64,000 nt of DNA from Vespula vulgaris (Eukaryota > Arthropoda > Insecta > Hymenoptera > Vespidae): NCBI RefSeq assembly GCF_905475345.1, contig NC_066593.1, forward strand, positions 5,805,774 through 5,869,773, in the 5' to 3' direction. Shown piece by piece: positions 40,061 to 53,130 of the stretch. A program made the translations under genes and the position numbers. Below the pieces are notes generated by a model. The model saw nothing but the letters and a program-made list of their open reading frames with translations. It made no database searches and had not been told where the DNA came from. How positions within the stretch are numbered: position 1 is the first letter of the stretch; every line of letters begins with the position of its first letter.

Positions 40061-40136
40061 ATGGTGTGTCGTTGGTTCACCGTTCCGTTGCTCTCTGGTT
40101 TTTTGATCTTCATTGAAGTTATTACGGTTGGTCAAG
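40061..40136 (+). CDS. First coding exon (signal peptide) of an unidentified secreted or membrane protein
   Basis: ATG followed by MVCRWFTVPLLSGFLIFIEV, a typical signal peptide: a basic residue, then a hydrophobic core, ending near TVGQG. A strong donor (CAAG|GTAAGTC) follows, leaving one base of phase. No further exon could be supported in the 24 kb downstream. Insect neuronal cell-surface and receptor genes often have this layout: long CpG-rich leader, signal-peptide exon, very long first intron. The protein family cannot be determined from this exon. Confidence 0.6.
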
Positions 40137-40160
40137 GTAAGTCGAATTATTTTATGAAAA

Positions 40161-40191
<31 letters not shown>

Positions 40192-43046
40192 AAAAATAAA
40201 TACATTTACGTCTATTATTAATTTAATAAGAATTGTGGTTATATACGAAGATTCTACAGGATTATAAAACTAATGATAAATTAATTAATAATCGTCATAT
40301 TTTCTATCTGTCGCATTGGTAGAATATAATTTTTTTTCTTTTTTTTTTTTTTTCTTTTCAAATAAACAAAAACGTGGACTAGAAAAATTCCGTAAAAAAA
40401 GAGAGAAAAAATCTGCACTCGATTAACCATTAAATATAATGACGAACGTAATAGAATATTTTTTAACAAATCTTCGTCGTTATACAGTCTGGTGCATAAG
40501 TCACTTGTCAAAAATGCATTATCATTGATAAATAGATTTAATTTATAACCATTAAGCCACACAGATAACGTTTAATAGATCTCATTTTTATATTGAATAT
40601 GAAAGAATATGAATTTTCAGTATCCAATGTAATCACGTTAGTAATATGTTATTGTCAACTTCTTTTCTCTTCTTCTTTTTCTTTTTTTTTTTTTTTTTGT
40701 ATTATTAAATATTATCCGTATGATTTAACGTTTCTAAATTAAATCCGTTTACAATGATAATGCATTTTTTTTTCGTCAACTGATTTATAAGCTCGTATAT
40801 AAAATTCGATACATCGTGTTATCAAATAAACTGACTGCATCGAAAACTTATATTGACGTTGCGAAACGCGTGTTAGAACGTAGAAAAGGCGTACTCGATG
40901 TTCTTTGGCGAAAAAGCAAACTGAAAGTAGAATGTGTGGGAGTTTAAAGGTAGTAAGGGAAACAAGCACGTTCGAGTTCTTTTTACTCGTGCTGAAGTTT
41001 CGATCTTCCCATAGCAATATTGCATTCCGTTTGCGGATTGTATTCGTTTGGCGTAATCGTGAATTTGAAGAGAATATAAACTGATTCTGCTGAAATTCCG
41101 CATAAAACGTTTAGAGATGGCATAGAATCATACAGAATATCGATACTTCGTAAATATTATTCCCAAAATAATTCACTTGAAACATTTTGTTTCGTTTCGA
41201 TGATATTATATTTACAAAAAAAAAGAAAAAAGAAAAGAAAAAAAAACAATATGTATCATAATATATATATTCGTATACATAATGCGTTGTATTTAGTCGC
41301 AAATAGAATAAAAATACAAATTAGAAGAATGTCATACGAATCGAATCGATTAATAACACGAAATAAAAAGGTAGAGAAAATTTATTGTCGTATAAATACG
41401 TACATCGTGCATTATATATTATTCAACGATCGTACATTTTATATATATATATATATCATTTAACGAAGTTAAGCGTAATTAGTGAAGAAATTGATTTTCT
41501 ACGTACAAGATTAAACATCGTGGTAAAATTTGAAAACATTTTATAAGTGAAATTAATCCTTTTGGTCTGTGAATGGCTCGTATTGAATCCAAATATCCCT
41601 TTGATAATTTAACGTTGCAAAAAATCATTTTTTTTTCTTTTCTCTTTTTTTTTTTAATTTCAAATAAGGTTCTATCGTAGCTCTATGTTCATGTGTTGGT
41701 CAAATTCAAGTGGACTCACTTGAAGCATCTAACGAGTGCCGATTGATTTTCAACGAGTCAGTTTGGAATTAGAAGCTTCGATCGGGAAGCATTGTTTTCG
41801 TGAAGGAGATCAATATCACTGTGAGCTTCATGCTCTTTCTCTTTGTCTCTCTTCTCTCTCTTTCTCTTTATTTCTCTCGCAAAAACGAATCGATGTGTGT
41901 GTTGATTCTCGTGCAACGAGAAAAATGGATGACATACTCGATGGTTGTGCGTGTTGAAATGTTGGCTCGACGAAAAGCTAATAATAAAATTTGATCTAAT
42001 CGATATATCAAATGGCCCATTACCGTTCGTTACGTGTTCAGTATTTCGAATGATAATTATATGAATATCCTGATCAAAATACGCTTTTAATTAATGAATC
42101 TAATAAATTCGAGTTAATCGCGGTTATTAGCATCGATTGAAAGTATTCTTAAATCGGCACAATGGATGAATGGCATTTCGTGCGTATTAATTGGCTTCAT
42201 TTATCGAAAACATGGTACTTGTATTAAATACGATTATAATGTATTTCTCTATCAATTATAACTTTTCATTTGTGATTTATCCCGTGGTATTAACAATCAA
42301 TAAATAATTATAATAATGATGTGATAATGCAACAATATAATATGACAAACAATTCATGTAAATTTATATAAAAGAAAGAAACAAAATACGAGAGAGAGAA
42401 AAAAAATATATATATATATATATGAAATATGTAGATAAATATATATAATATATATTATATCTATATTATATATATATCATATTTATATTATATATTATAT
42501 TTACGTTATATATAAATATATTACATGTATACTATTTATTTATGGTTGAGCTCGTCAAGAAGATTGTTTCTTATCGATTTTTAAAGTCTCAATAAATCAT
42601 TACACAATATACAAGAAGAGCAAGTATTTTGGAGGGTTCGCAAAGTCTATCCGCTGAGGAAAGTGTACTTTGTGGTAAGTAAGGAACATAAGGAAGAACT
42701 TTCTACAAACACGACGTTATGAGATACAACCCTTTCGTTTGCTATCTGCTAACAAGGAAAATCCTTAAAATCATCTTATCATCGGGTGAAGTGTGGTGAG
42801 AGCTACGGTGAGCTGTTGTATAAACCCGATAAACTATAGGTACTTGAAGTTTGGCTGATGATTATGCGTTCTGTGTTTCGACGTGAGCTCACATTTGTTG
42901 GTCTTACACCGTTGATCTTACTGTCGACCGACTCTATGTTAATTATCTTAGTTAGATAAACTCAATTGACCGTGATTATGTACAAAGGGGAAAATCGATT
43001 GTGGCGTACATTTGCTCGAGAGATAAGCATGTCTGTCTCTGTAAGA

Positions 43047-43084
<38 letters not shown>

Positions 43085-46000
43085 TTGTTATTATTAGAAA
43101 CATTAATATGCCCACATCAAGAACATTTTTTATGATTTGTTAAAAAAAAAAAGAAAAAAAATTGATTTTATTTATCGACGAATACGCGTAATAATAAGCT
43201 CGTTTCAATCGTAATTTTTATACTCATGTAACATATAAGTTATCTCCGCCATTTTTCATTTACTTTTCTAACAATAATATCCTTTCGTTATTACACATAC
43301 CAAATGAATTTATTATGCAACGTAATATAAAGTATACGTACATAAGTACTTATTTAGTTTCCGTTGTCCTTTTTGGAATATATCCAAATGTAGGAGAGAG
43401 ATATTGTATATAGAACATTGAAGTCTCTCGAAATGTGCGAGTATCAAGAACTAGTTAACTACATTGCGCACGAACGAATTTTTCTATTTTGTTTCATTGA
43501 ACGCAATTGAAGCAAAGTTATCCTTTGTAAATTTAACTTGCATCTCTCTCTCTCTCTCTCTCTCTTTTTCTTTCTTTTTCTTTTTCTCTCTCTTCCTACT
43601 TATTCTCTTTCTACTTTTACGTTTATCGGTCCATCTCTATCGATTATCTTTACTACCCTTCTACATTCCACGCTCATCATGGAAAATTCGCAAATCCCCG
43701 AGCTTGTAGAAGGCAACGGTATATAGAGGCAGGCACTTACTCACGTAATTTTCGAAGTTCCAATGATCAGCCGAGGGACACTATTAAAGCGAAGCTATGC
43801 ACGAACAAATGTAATTACCTCGTGCGTATACCAAATACCTACGTCGTTATGTTCCCTCACGCGTTTATCGCTCGTTTATACTCGTTATACCCTTATCATG
43901 ATTTTCGACATTAGTTCGATTAGACTAGCCCTGAAAGTCGACGAATAAAGCTCGATCTTATATAACTTATTCGTATCTTCTATAACGTATCTATAAAAAA
44001 AGAAAAGTAAAAGAATTAACAACAGATCGTTTATTTTTGTTTATTAATGATAAACGATTTATAATCATGATATACAAAAAAAATATATATATGTATCGAA
44101 ATCTTTAATATAAACGAACTGAAAACTGAAATGATAGTTACATATTTATGATAAACAAATAATCAAAAGAAATATACTTACTTGTATGGTGATACCTATA
44201 TGATATATGATACGGTATAGAGTAACACCGAAAAGAAGAGGAAGAAAGAGAAAAAGAAATAGAAAAAGATGCTCAAAGCGTAAAGCATAGAATCTCGTTT
44301 TCTAGGATAAATTCCCAAGCGTCTCGTATATAACACGGCGAGTGCGATAAATAAAGAAACGTCATAATCTCAACCAACGTTTGAGACTTACCTATGTATG
44401 TACATACATATGTATGTAGGAATCTTGTGCGAATAGACATTTGGTCGCGGTATGTTAGTAATAGTACGATGGAGGAGAAGGGAAAGGGTAACTTGTCCAG
44501 GAAGCTGATATAAAGTCCCAAGAGAACGGCCTCTGCCTAGCCTCGACATTGAAATATACCGACGGTCCTAGGTCAGTCCTGAGAACTTGTTATCCGAGAT
44601 TATGACAGTATAAAAATAGTCATCGTTAAGGCGTCGCGCCTCTTCGAAAGAATCGCAAATGCTGGTGTCGTGTGACTTCGTTTTTCTTTTCCGAACTTAC
44701 CAACAAAATGAATGACTTTAACGAACTTCTATGTGCTCTTCGATATTTATAACATCACGAGATTATTCTTCTTTTAATTTAATTTATACTCTCAATAATT
44801 TCTTATTTATTAACGAAAAATACGAGTAATTATAAAGAGATATGAACGCTCTTTCTTTAGTTTTCTCTCTCTCTCTCTCTCTTTTTTTTTTTTTGATTCT
44901 TTTTATTTTTCTTTTTTTCTTTGCTTCTTGATTAATTTGAATTCCTTTATAACGTTAATAATTGTGTTTCAAATTAAATGATCTATCTATATCTCTTTCA
45001 TATAAAAATATTTGTCTGGAATATTCAAAGTTTATACATAGTACGTATTCGAGTAACTATAAAATATAGGAATATGAAATTATTCAAATTGTTCCAGCTT
45101 CGTCTAGCGACGACCGAGATAGCGAGTGTGTTCTTCTTATTCGTTAAACTTTCTATATAGGAATAGGCGGAAGAGATTTCGTTTCTGCGAAGTACAAGCG
45201 ATAAGCACGTACGCGTGTAACTCAAATCGAATAGGCGAGAATATATCTCAGAGTCACGTCGACTATCCGCGAACGATAAAGAAAAAGTTCCGAATTTTAT
45301 TTGGCGACGCCTAGTCGCGTTTCACATTATTCTTTTCAGTTCACGAAAGACGAACGATGGATACGAGGCTATATGATAGCTCTTAAAGCTCTATTTGATT
45401 TCGCCGAATGCGTAATCTTTTCCCGAAGGGATCGATCCTTTATGTTTTTTGTTTGCATAAAGAATATTTACGTGCGAGAAACTTCGTCGAAGGTGTGACG
45501 GGAAAATTTTTATCATTTTTATATCATTATTTGTACGATTAAGCAATTATTTCTATCAAACGAAATCATTTTTTTCAAACGATATATATATATATATATG
45601 TATGTATGTATGTATGTATAAAAATCAGATATTATCTTTTTTTTTGTTTTGTTTTCTTTCTTTTTTTTTTTATTATCTAAATCGTTCTATCTTCAAGACA
45701 ATATCTGATATATAACGACTGATATATGTTTCTTATATAGAGTGGACCAGAAGTTCTTAAGTGATCTTAAACGTCAATTACTCTTCTTCAAGACTTTTTT
45801 TGCTAAATTATAAAATAGTTTTTAGGGCTTGTAGTTTTACGATCTAAGAAATATTACCCTGTAATGCGTAAGAGGGTACTGGATTTTTAAAATCATCTAG
45901 AAACTTTTGTCTCGTTTTGTATAATATTAAATACGAGGATATAAGAATAATAGAATAATTATTTCGTAAACTATCGAAAACATTTTACATGTAATGATCT

Positions 46001-46871
46001 CGTGAAAATTTCGTACGTCTACTTCGTTATATTTATCAGTTTGAACTAAATGACTATTATGTAAAGTATTGCTTCCTATTTGTACACGTTACAAAATAAT
46101 TTCGTGTACATGATTAAAACGAAATATTGTAAACAGCCCATAACATATTCAGGATTCCACATTTTCCATTATTTCGAGAGAATTCGAAGTTGGTAAAGGG
46201 CACGTACGTACGTGCGCGTGCGTATTGTCTAGTAGTACTATGATGATTATGTTGATATGGTAGTGGTGATGGTGGTGGTGGTGGTTTGAAGCGTGAAATT
46301 CCTGAATGACAGTAACACGTCACGCGTTGAAATACTTAATCGTCTCGCATGGATCGATATACCGGATGATTACGAAATGTAGTTTATGCTGCGTTATGCT
46401 ACGAACGGTTTCGAGCGTGCGAATAATCCAATTTCACTATTCATCTCATTGATTTTTATTTAATATATCCGAGAAACGTGGAATATATAAAATTTATTTA
46501 TAAAGATGATTGTTCTTTACATTATTTTCATTAAAAGGTTACTCTCGAAAATCCTTTTCACGTTAATACCATATCGTTATTTGTCGTGATGAACGGGGTA
46601 TATTTAATTTATAATCTCGTTGAAAGCGAGAAAAAAATTTATTTACGTTCGTGGTTAATATAAAAAACTAATTAATAGAATTGAAAAAGAAAAAAAGAAG
46701 AGGAAAAAACGATGAAGGTGATGTTGCATCTGGAGATTCATTTAATATAAGCGATTAGCCCGTTGAAAAACAAACGGAGCTTATTCTTTTTTACGATGGC
46801 AAGAGTTAAGCCGTTAAGTACATACAATTAGCGTTCGTGCTCGCATAAGTCGTCTCGTGATTGTTGTCCTC

Positions 46872-46872
46872 T

Positions 46873-46905
<33 letters not shown>

Positions 46906-46929
46906 TCATCGTCGTCGTCGTCGTCGTCA
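46872..46929. repeat. (GTC)n trinucleotide microsatellite
   Basis: About nineteen GTC/TCG units interrupted once by CGCCATCAT. The minus-strand translation is poly-aspartate, but no gene context supports coding. Confidence 0.9.
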
Positions 46930-47240
46930 TTGTAGGATGCAATATACATAGTGGGTTTGTTCCGTCGAAGAATCATAAAATTACAATATAAAATACGAGA
47001 CAATGGACAACGCAGATAGAGACAGGGAGGCATTGTATCGTCCGGAGGCTGTTGACAATGGACCACGGGGACAATAATACCACCGGGAGGGAGATGTAAT
47101 TATCATTGGTCGGAGATATTCCGTATTGTCTCGTAGATGTCTACTCCATTTCCGTTTTAGCTGTTGAAAATCTGTCAAACGTAAGCATTCCCACATGTAA
47201 TACGTAAATTAGCCATAGCTAGGTATACATATGTATATAG

Positions 47241-47340
47241 TTGGCCATCAAAATATTTGGATATCATCTAAAATTAAATAACATCTTCTGGACTGCTCGA
47301 AGAGAGAGAAAGAGAGAAAATATTTGCTTTGAATTTTTTA
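47241..47340 (+). repeat. Dispersed repeat, copy 1 (possible transposon end)
   Basis: TTGGCCATCAAAATATTTGG followed by AAATTAAATAACATCTTC, a GACTG core and a GA-rich run. The reverse complement of 54560-54632 shows the same order of blocks with moderate identity. The start resembles ends of Tc1/mariner-type elements, but no inverted partner was found. Confidence 0.4.
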
Positions 47341-47409
47341 ATGGATATGGAAAATTTATGTAAAGGATTAAAAAGAAACGCGTTTAACTTTGAAATTATA
47401 CTTTGAAAT

Positions 47410-48590
47410 GTCGAGCTTTAAGGTCGATTCACACATTTCAGATCAGTCTCAGTTTAATTTACGTTTCGTCACTTCAGTCATAATTCAGTTTCAATCATTC
47501 ATATCCTCACATATTACTTCGATATACTACCAGTCAGATTATACAGATCCTATTCCATACATATCGAAAGCTTAAAAGGTGGGAATGGGCGGAGCGATCG
47601 AAAATCTCCCTTGTACATAGACAAAAGATTGCAAGTTAAAACAATTCAATTTATACATTTCACTTCAATCTCCTGTTCTGTTTCCGTTTTGATTGTCTGC
47701 CACAGTGATTTTAACATTATTGTATGTAATTTAAATGTACACGTTCACACATTTCCGTTAAATCTCAGTTCAGTAATCGATTTGTCATATTTTCTCTGTG
47801 TGCAAAATCGTTCGAAATCGTCGTCAATGATGTTTTTTTTTTTTTTAACAGAATTCTGATAATGCCTTTTGATCGGTCCGCACATTCCCACTTTTAACGG
47901 TCTCGAAATCCACAGAGTAGAATTTTCAGACATATCAGTTCAGTACCATTATCAATTTCACGTCCGCGAATATCATTCTTCATTTAAAAGTGACATTTCA
48001 GTTGACATTTTAATAAAATTTGTTTGTGATCAGTTAGCCCTAGCATTTTTTGTGAAATGCATCTTTCATTTACATCAAAATTTCCCTTTTTAAATCTTCA
48101 GAATCACTCTCTGCATATTGAATCATTTACAGCATCGATTTCATATATTGCAAATATTTTCTTACTTTATTTTATTATTAAATATTTTTCTTAGTTTGCG
48201 AAGAGTTTTTATCTTTTCGGTAACGATAACAGCAAATACGACGAAAACGTTTTTTTTTTATTTTCTAACATGTTACAAATTTTAGGAAAAATACTGCAGC
48301 TAACTGATAACTGCAAAATCTTATTAAAACGACGCTGGAAGTGTTACTTTTATAAAATGAAAAATAATATTTGCATGCGTGATTATGTACTTTGAAGGTT
48401 AATTGTACAAACTTCATATTTTTTGTTTCCAGTTAAATTTATGTATATAGCTAAATTTTATTTAAGTACAGCCATTAGCTTGATATAACTTACGACGGAA
48501 TGTATATCCTAGAAAAAATGATACACATTATAAATAATATCGTGTACTCAGGTTTCATCACGTGAAGGTTGCTAGATACATAGATTACAT
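47410..48590 (+). repeat. Intronic duplicated block, copy A (about 1.1-1.2 kb)
   Basis: Starts near AAGGTCGATTCACACATTTC and ends near TTTCATCACGTGAAGGTTGC. Copy B (51395-52470) shares the whole order of segments. The distal half (from about 48270) is nearly identical, for example TTTGCATGCGTGATTATGTA and TACAGCCATTAGCTTGATA. The proximal half is clearly more diverged. No long open frame and no terminal inverted repeats are seen. Confidence 0.85.
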
Positions 48591-51394
48591 ATGTAATACA
48601 ATGAATTCCTTATTAAATCTTAAACCAAACAGAATCGTAGATCATTAAGATTTTTATCCAATGAAACGAGAAGGAGTTTTATTTATTTATTCTTGACAAG
48701 TTTTCCTTATGTGATGAGTTAAATGCTTTTGAGGAATAAAAGTTTAAAAGGGTATTGTTAGTAAAATTTAGTTAAAAAAGCTAGTCAGTATTTATCGTTC
48801 TATAATTAGTCAATAAATCTGTGATTAGCTCTTAAAACTGTTTTCTATGTTTTGCTTTCTGTGAAGGCAGTAATTAATTAACAAGTTCATATTCTGCTTT
48901 CTATAAGATCGATAATTAGTTCATAAATCCGTGTTCTACATTTTGTGAAGGATAATAAATTTATAAAACTATATAAAGAATTTAGTAAACCTGTAATAAG
49001 TTGAACACTTTGTATCCTCTTATAATTCTTGTTGGATATTATCAGCTTATCATCGAGACATTGATATCATTGAGAATCAATTCTTGATTCATTACATCTC
49101 GTATGAAAGCATTTAGAAATCTTTATTTTTAATACTTTATTTTTAACACTCTGTCCTCTGTTTCGTTCGTTTTTCAGTTTATTTTACTTGGTAGATCTTC
49201 TACTATTTTATCCTATCGATCGATGTCGCCTAGTCATCGCTCATTATCGAATTAACGTTCCTAATATCCTTGATAAAGATTTCAGAGCTTGACCTGAAAA
49301 ATTGATCATCTTAATTACGCCATAGGACGTAATAGTAGCAAAAAGAGAATTTGGCACACTTCCTTGTGTGCTCGTTTCAGCTTCGTGTGTACCTTGGCTC
49401 AATATATTTGCAATGATCCATATCTTATACATTTTCTAATTATTAAAAGTAAAAAAACAAAAAAAGAGACGAAGACGAAATTTTGCGTTGTTTCAATTTT
49501 TCAAATCTACCTTTATATTCACCATCATAAGAATATTTTGAGGGACAACGTAATAGAATACACATGATTAATTGTAAGAGCCGTTCTTGGAAGGTTCGAA
49601 CATGTTGGTGAACCTTCGAAAATAACTCATAGTCTATAGTTGTTCTCTTGGACCACAGTTTGTGGGGACTTCTTCGTCATATAACTTCTTCTTTACCCTA
49701 ACCATTACGTTTGGGAATTCCTTACGTTGCGAGCAAGAAAATAGTCTCTGATTAAAAACGTCCATAGTTGAAATAGTATAATAATAAAATTTAACGTTAT
49801 ACAATGTAACGATAGAATTTAGCATATTAATATAACGATCAATGGGAAATAATTACAATCGTTCTTGATTCTAAAAAATGAAAATAAAATATGAAATCAC
49901 AACACATACACCACATAATTCTCTTACGTATCACAAGGTAGGCCTACACTAGGGAACATGCCATAAAGCATTTCTGACACCATAATTCAACTGCATTTCT
50001 CATTTACATACTAATTGTATGTACCATTTTAGTGTTAATCGACTACTAGGGCTAATAATTATTGCGTAATATAACTCAGACAAAAAATGTACTTATGTAC
50101 GTTCTAATTTATACCACCAACATACCAGTATTTTATCGTTTTCATATCAAATGTGATTACTCTACTTTGCAACGTGAAAAACTTCGTATACCACTATAAA
50201 TATATATATGTAAAGTGCTTTTAAGAGGGAGCAGATATTTAGAGAGAAAATTTATCGCGGACCGACATACGGTTCACTACTTTAATACCCACCTACCCAC
50301 CCACACACATACATATGTGTTTTAATCACGCATACACGTACACTCATGAACACATCGGGTATAATCACTAGCGCAATAACAGCTGCCGAATGGGGGAACT
50401 TAAAACTAAACCCATACTAACTTTCTCACTTATAAAATTAACACCTGAGCATACGCATAGATAAGAACGTAGAAAGCATGAAGGCAGAAAAGGGGAGAAA
50501 TGGGAATTAGTAAACTTTGAAAAATAAAATCCAAAGATGCTGAAAATTCTGAACTAAAATTACTTGTTAAGGTCTATCGGTTGAAGTATACTTTAACACT
50601 GATTTAATAAATAAATGTATACATACGATAAATCAACAAATAAGGATCCACTCACGAGTACATTTTTGAAGAAAAATCACTCGTCTCCACTCAATGCTCT
50701 TCTATAAATTAATTACAACTAATTATGCATGCTCATTCATACCTTTCGTCCTCGACTTGGTTGAACGATCGGAGGAACTTAAAAATTCATTCACTACTTA
50801 GAGAAGTTCTACGATAGCTTTGAAACACATTTACCTCATGGTAACTACATCAGTTTCGTGATCGAGAAGAGTCCTTCGTTTTTTTTTCTTTTCCCTCTAA
50901 AAAAAATTCGATCGAAGAGCTCATATTTCTTTTTATTTTTGAGTAAAAAGAAAAACCGTGATATAAAGAAAACTAAATACTTTTTTCTTTTATTATGAAT
51001 CAAAAAAAAATTAGTACTAGTTTCTTTCATTCGAATTGGATATATATGTTCGTCAATTAATTAATTTATGTAATTGAAATTATTTTATTATTAACGTGTG
51101 CAAGAAGTTCTGGAACGTTTAAATAAATTCAACTATTGCTCAGATAATAATTTATTATATTTCATGAGCATTACACATTGTTTAAATAATTATAAAACGA
51201 TTAAAAATATAAATTATGTAAGCTTATCTGAATGGAAGATTAGAGCTTTTATGTTTACTCGGTTGAATGCAAGATAAAATTACTTCAAATCGTCAAGATT
51301 AAATGGTGCTTTCAGTTTTGCTGACATTACACGAAATAATAACTTTGAGTTTCAGATTAAAATCTATTGAAATATTAAATTAAAATAATTTTAC
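48591..51394 (+). other. Intronic DNA between the two long duplicated blocks
   Basis: AT-rich, no gene. A weak internal repetition of 'ataaatctgtgatta...ttctatgttttg...tgtgaagg' occurs at about 48800-48955. A short inverted repeat with GAAnnTTC half-sites lies at 49590-49617. Confidence 0.4.
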
Positions 51395-52470
51395 AATTAA
51401 GATCGAATCGCACATTTCAGTTCATTCTTCGTTCTATCATTTCAGTCATAGTTTTAGTCATTCATATTCATTCATAGCAATTTAATACACTATCAATCAA
51501 ATTGTTTAGATCCTATTCTATGGACATCGAGAGCGTAAAAAATGGGAATTGAAAAGCTTCTTTGTTCATAGACAAAAGATTGCAAGTTAAAAAAAAATTC
51601 AATTTATACTTTTCGGTTGAATCTCCATTCTGTTTCCGTTTAGATTGTTCGACTATAGTGATTGTGACATTATTGTATGTAATTTAAATGTACATGTTGA
51701 AACATTTCTGTTAAATTTCGGTTATTTTCTCTATGTAAAATCGCTCGAAATCGTCGTCAATGATATTTTTTTTTTTAAATGGAATTCTGATAACGTCTTT
51801 TGATCGCTCCTACTTTTTCTACTTTTAAAGAAATCTACAGAGTAGAATTTTCAGACATATCTCAGTTCAATACCATTATCAACCTCATGCGTGCAAATAT
51901 CTTTCATTTAAAAGTGACATTTCAGCTGACATTTTAATAAAATTTGATTGTGATCAGTTAGCTCTAGCATTTTTTACGAAATGCATCTTTCATTCACATA
52001 AAAATTTCTCTCTTAAAATCTCTCGAATCGCTTTCTACATGTTAAACCATCTGTAGCCTCGGTTTCATATGCAGCAAATATTTTTTCAAGAGTTTGCCAG
52101 GGGTTTTTACCTTTTCGATAATAAATAAGCAAACATGACTAAAACGTTCTTTATTTTCTAACATGTTACAAATTTCAGAAAAAATACTGCAGCTAATTGA
52201 TAACTGCAAAATCATATTAAAACGACGCTCGAAGTGTTTCTTTTATAAAATGAAAAATAATATTTGCATGCGTGATTATGTACTTTGAAGGTTAATTGTA
52301 AAAACTTCATATTTTTTGTTTCTAGTTAAATTTATGTATATAGCTAAATTTTATTTAAGCACAGCCATTAGCTTGATAAAACTTGCGACGGAATGTATAT
52401 CGTAGAAAAAATGATACACGTTATAAATAATATCGTGTATCCAGATTTCACCACGTGGAGATTGCTGGTT
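51395..52470 (+). repeat. Intronic duplicated block, copy B
   Basis: Direct-orientation copy of 47410-48590. It begins AAGATCGAATCGCACATTTC and ends TTTCACCACGTGGAGATTGC. It lacks a short stretch present in A at about 48150-48195 (TTTATTTTATTATTAAATAT region). From about 52155 to its end the two copies differ at only scattered positions. Confidence 0.85.
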
Positions 52471-52595
52471 CTGAAAACTCAAGAGCCAACGATCACTTTC
52501 CTCTTTTATATTATTACTATTTAAAAACCAAAAGAAAATTTTGTGTTCCGAGGTGTTTGTCAGTTCTTGTAAGAATTGGTCTCAATGCTACCCGT

Positions 52596-53130
52596 TAAAA
52601 AATGTCAATTCGTACATTTTCATTTAGTTTCTATTTCGATTATTCGATTGCAGTTATTCTAAAGTTATCGTATGTAATTTAAATGTACACATTCAGACAT
52701 TTTCATTTAGAAATTCAATTATCGATCCATTATATTTTCTCTACGTTCGAAATCGTCTAAAATCGTTGTTGACAATGTTTTTTTTTTTTTTTTTTTTATT
52801 TATATTTTTAATAACTGATGGAATTCTGATAATTAACAGTTTTTTATCTATGATAAAAAGTACAGAGGTGAAAGAAAGAGAGAAAGGGATAGAGAGAGTG
52901 CAGATTTCCTATCGCTCTATTTATCTTTAACTTCTTTTGTATTATTAGATTGTGATATATTGTATTAGTTTCATTTTCATCGCTTGCTAGCGGAAAATCG
53001 CTTTTTCGTACTATTATAAACTTCACGCATGCAAATATTATTTTTCATTTTATAAAAGTGACATTTCCGACGTCATTTTAATAAGATTTTGCTGTGATCA
53101 GTTAGCCGTAGCATTTTCTCTGAGATTTTA
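52596..53130 (+). repeat. Intronic duplicated block, partial interrupted copy C
   Basis: Matches the middle of copies A/B. Shared phrases include 'tatgtaatttaaatgtacac', a poly-T run, 'ggaattctgata', 'aaaagtgacattt' and 'gtgatcagttagcc'. It is split by about 120 bases of unrelated sequence (about 52850-52980), which includes a GA-rich run. More diverged than A against B and lacks the conserved distal half. Confidence 0.7.

Larger units (their letters stand above)
40137..47409 (+). other. Probable first intron, proximal part
   Basis: No exon or RNA gene recognised. It holds GA (about 40168-40192), T-rich (40681-40700, 41630-41660), TA (42408-42423, 43051-43081) and CT (43543-43567, 44867-44882) runs. 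A TA-rich palindromic stretch lies at about 42430-42540, an ATGT repeat at about 45598-45620 and a GTC repeat at 46872-46929. Confidence 0.45.

Noticed and set aside
42600..42670. Possible small exon before a GTAAGTAAGG donor
   Set aside because: No convincing acceptor and no recognisable peptide in the required phase.
45742..45960. 'gtggaccagaagttctta' resembling a mariner terminal repeat
   Set aside because: No inverted partner or TA-bounded element could be found.
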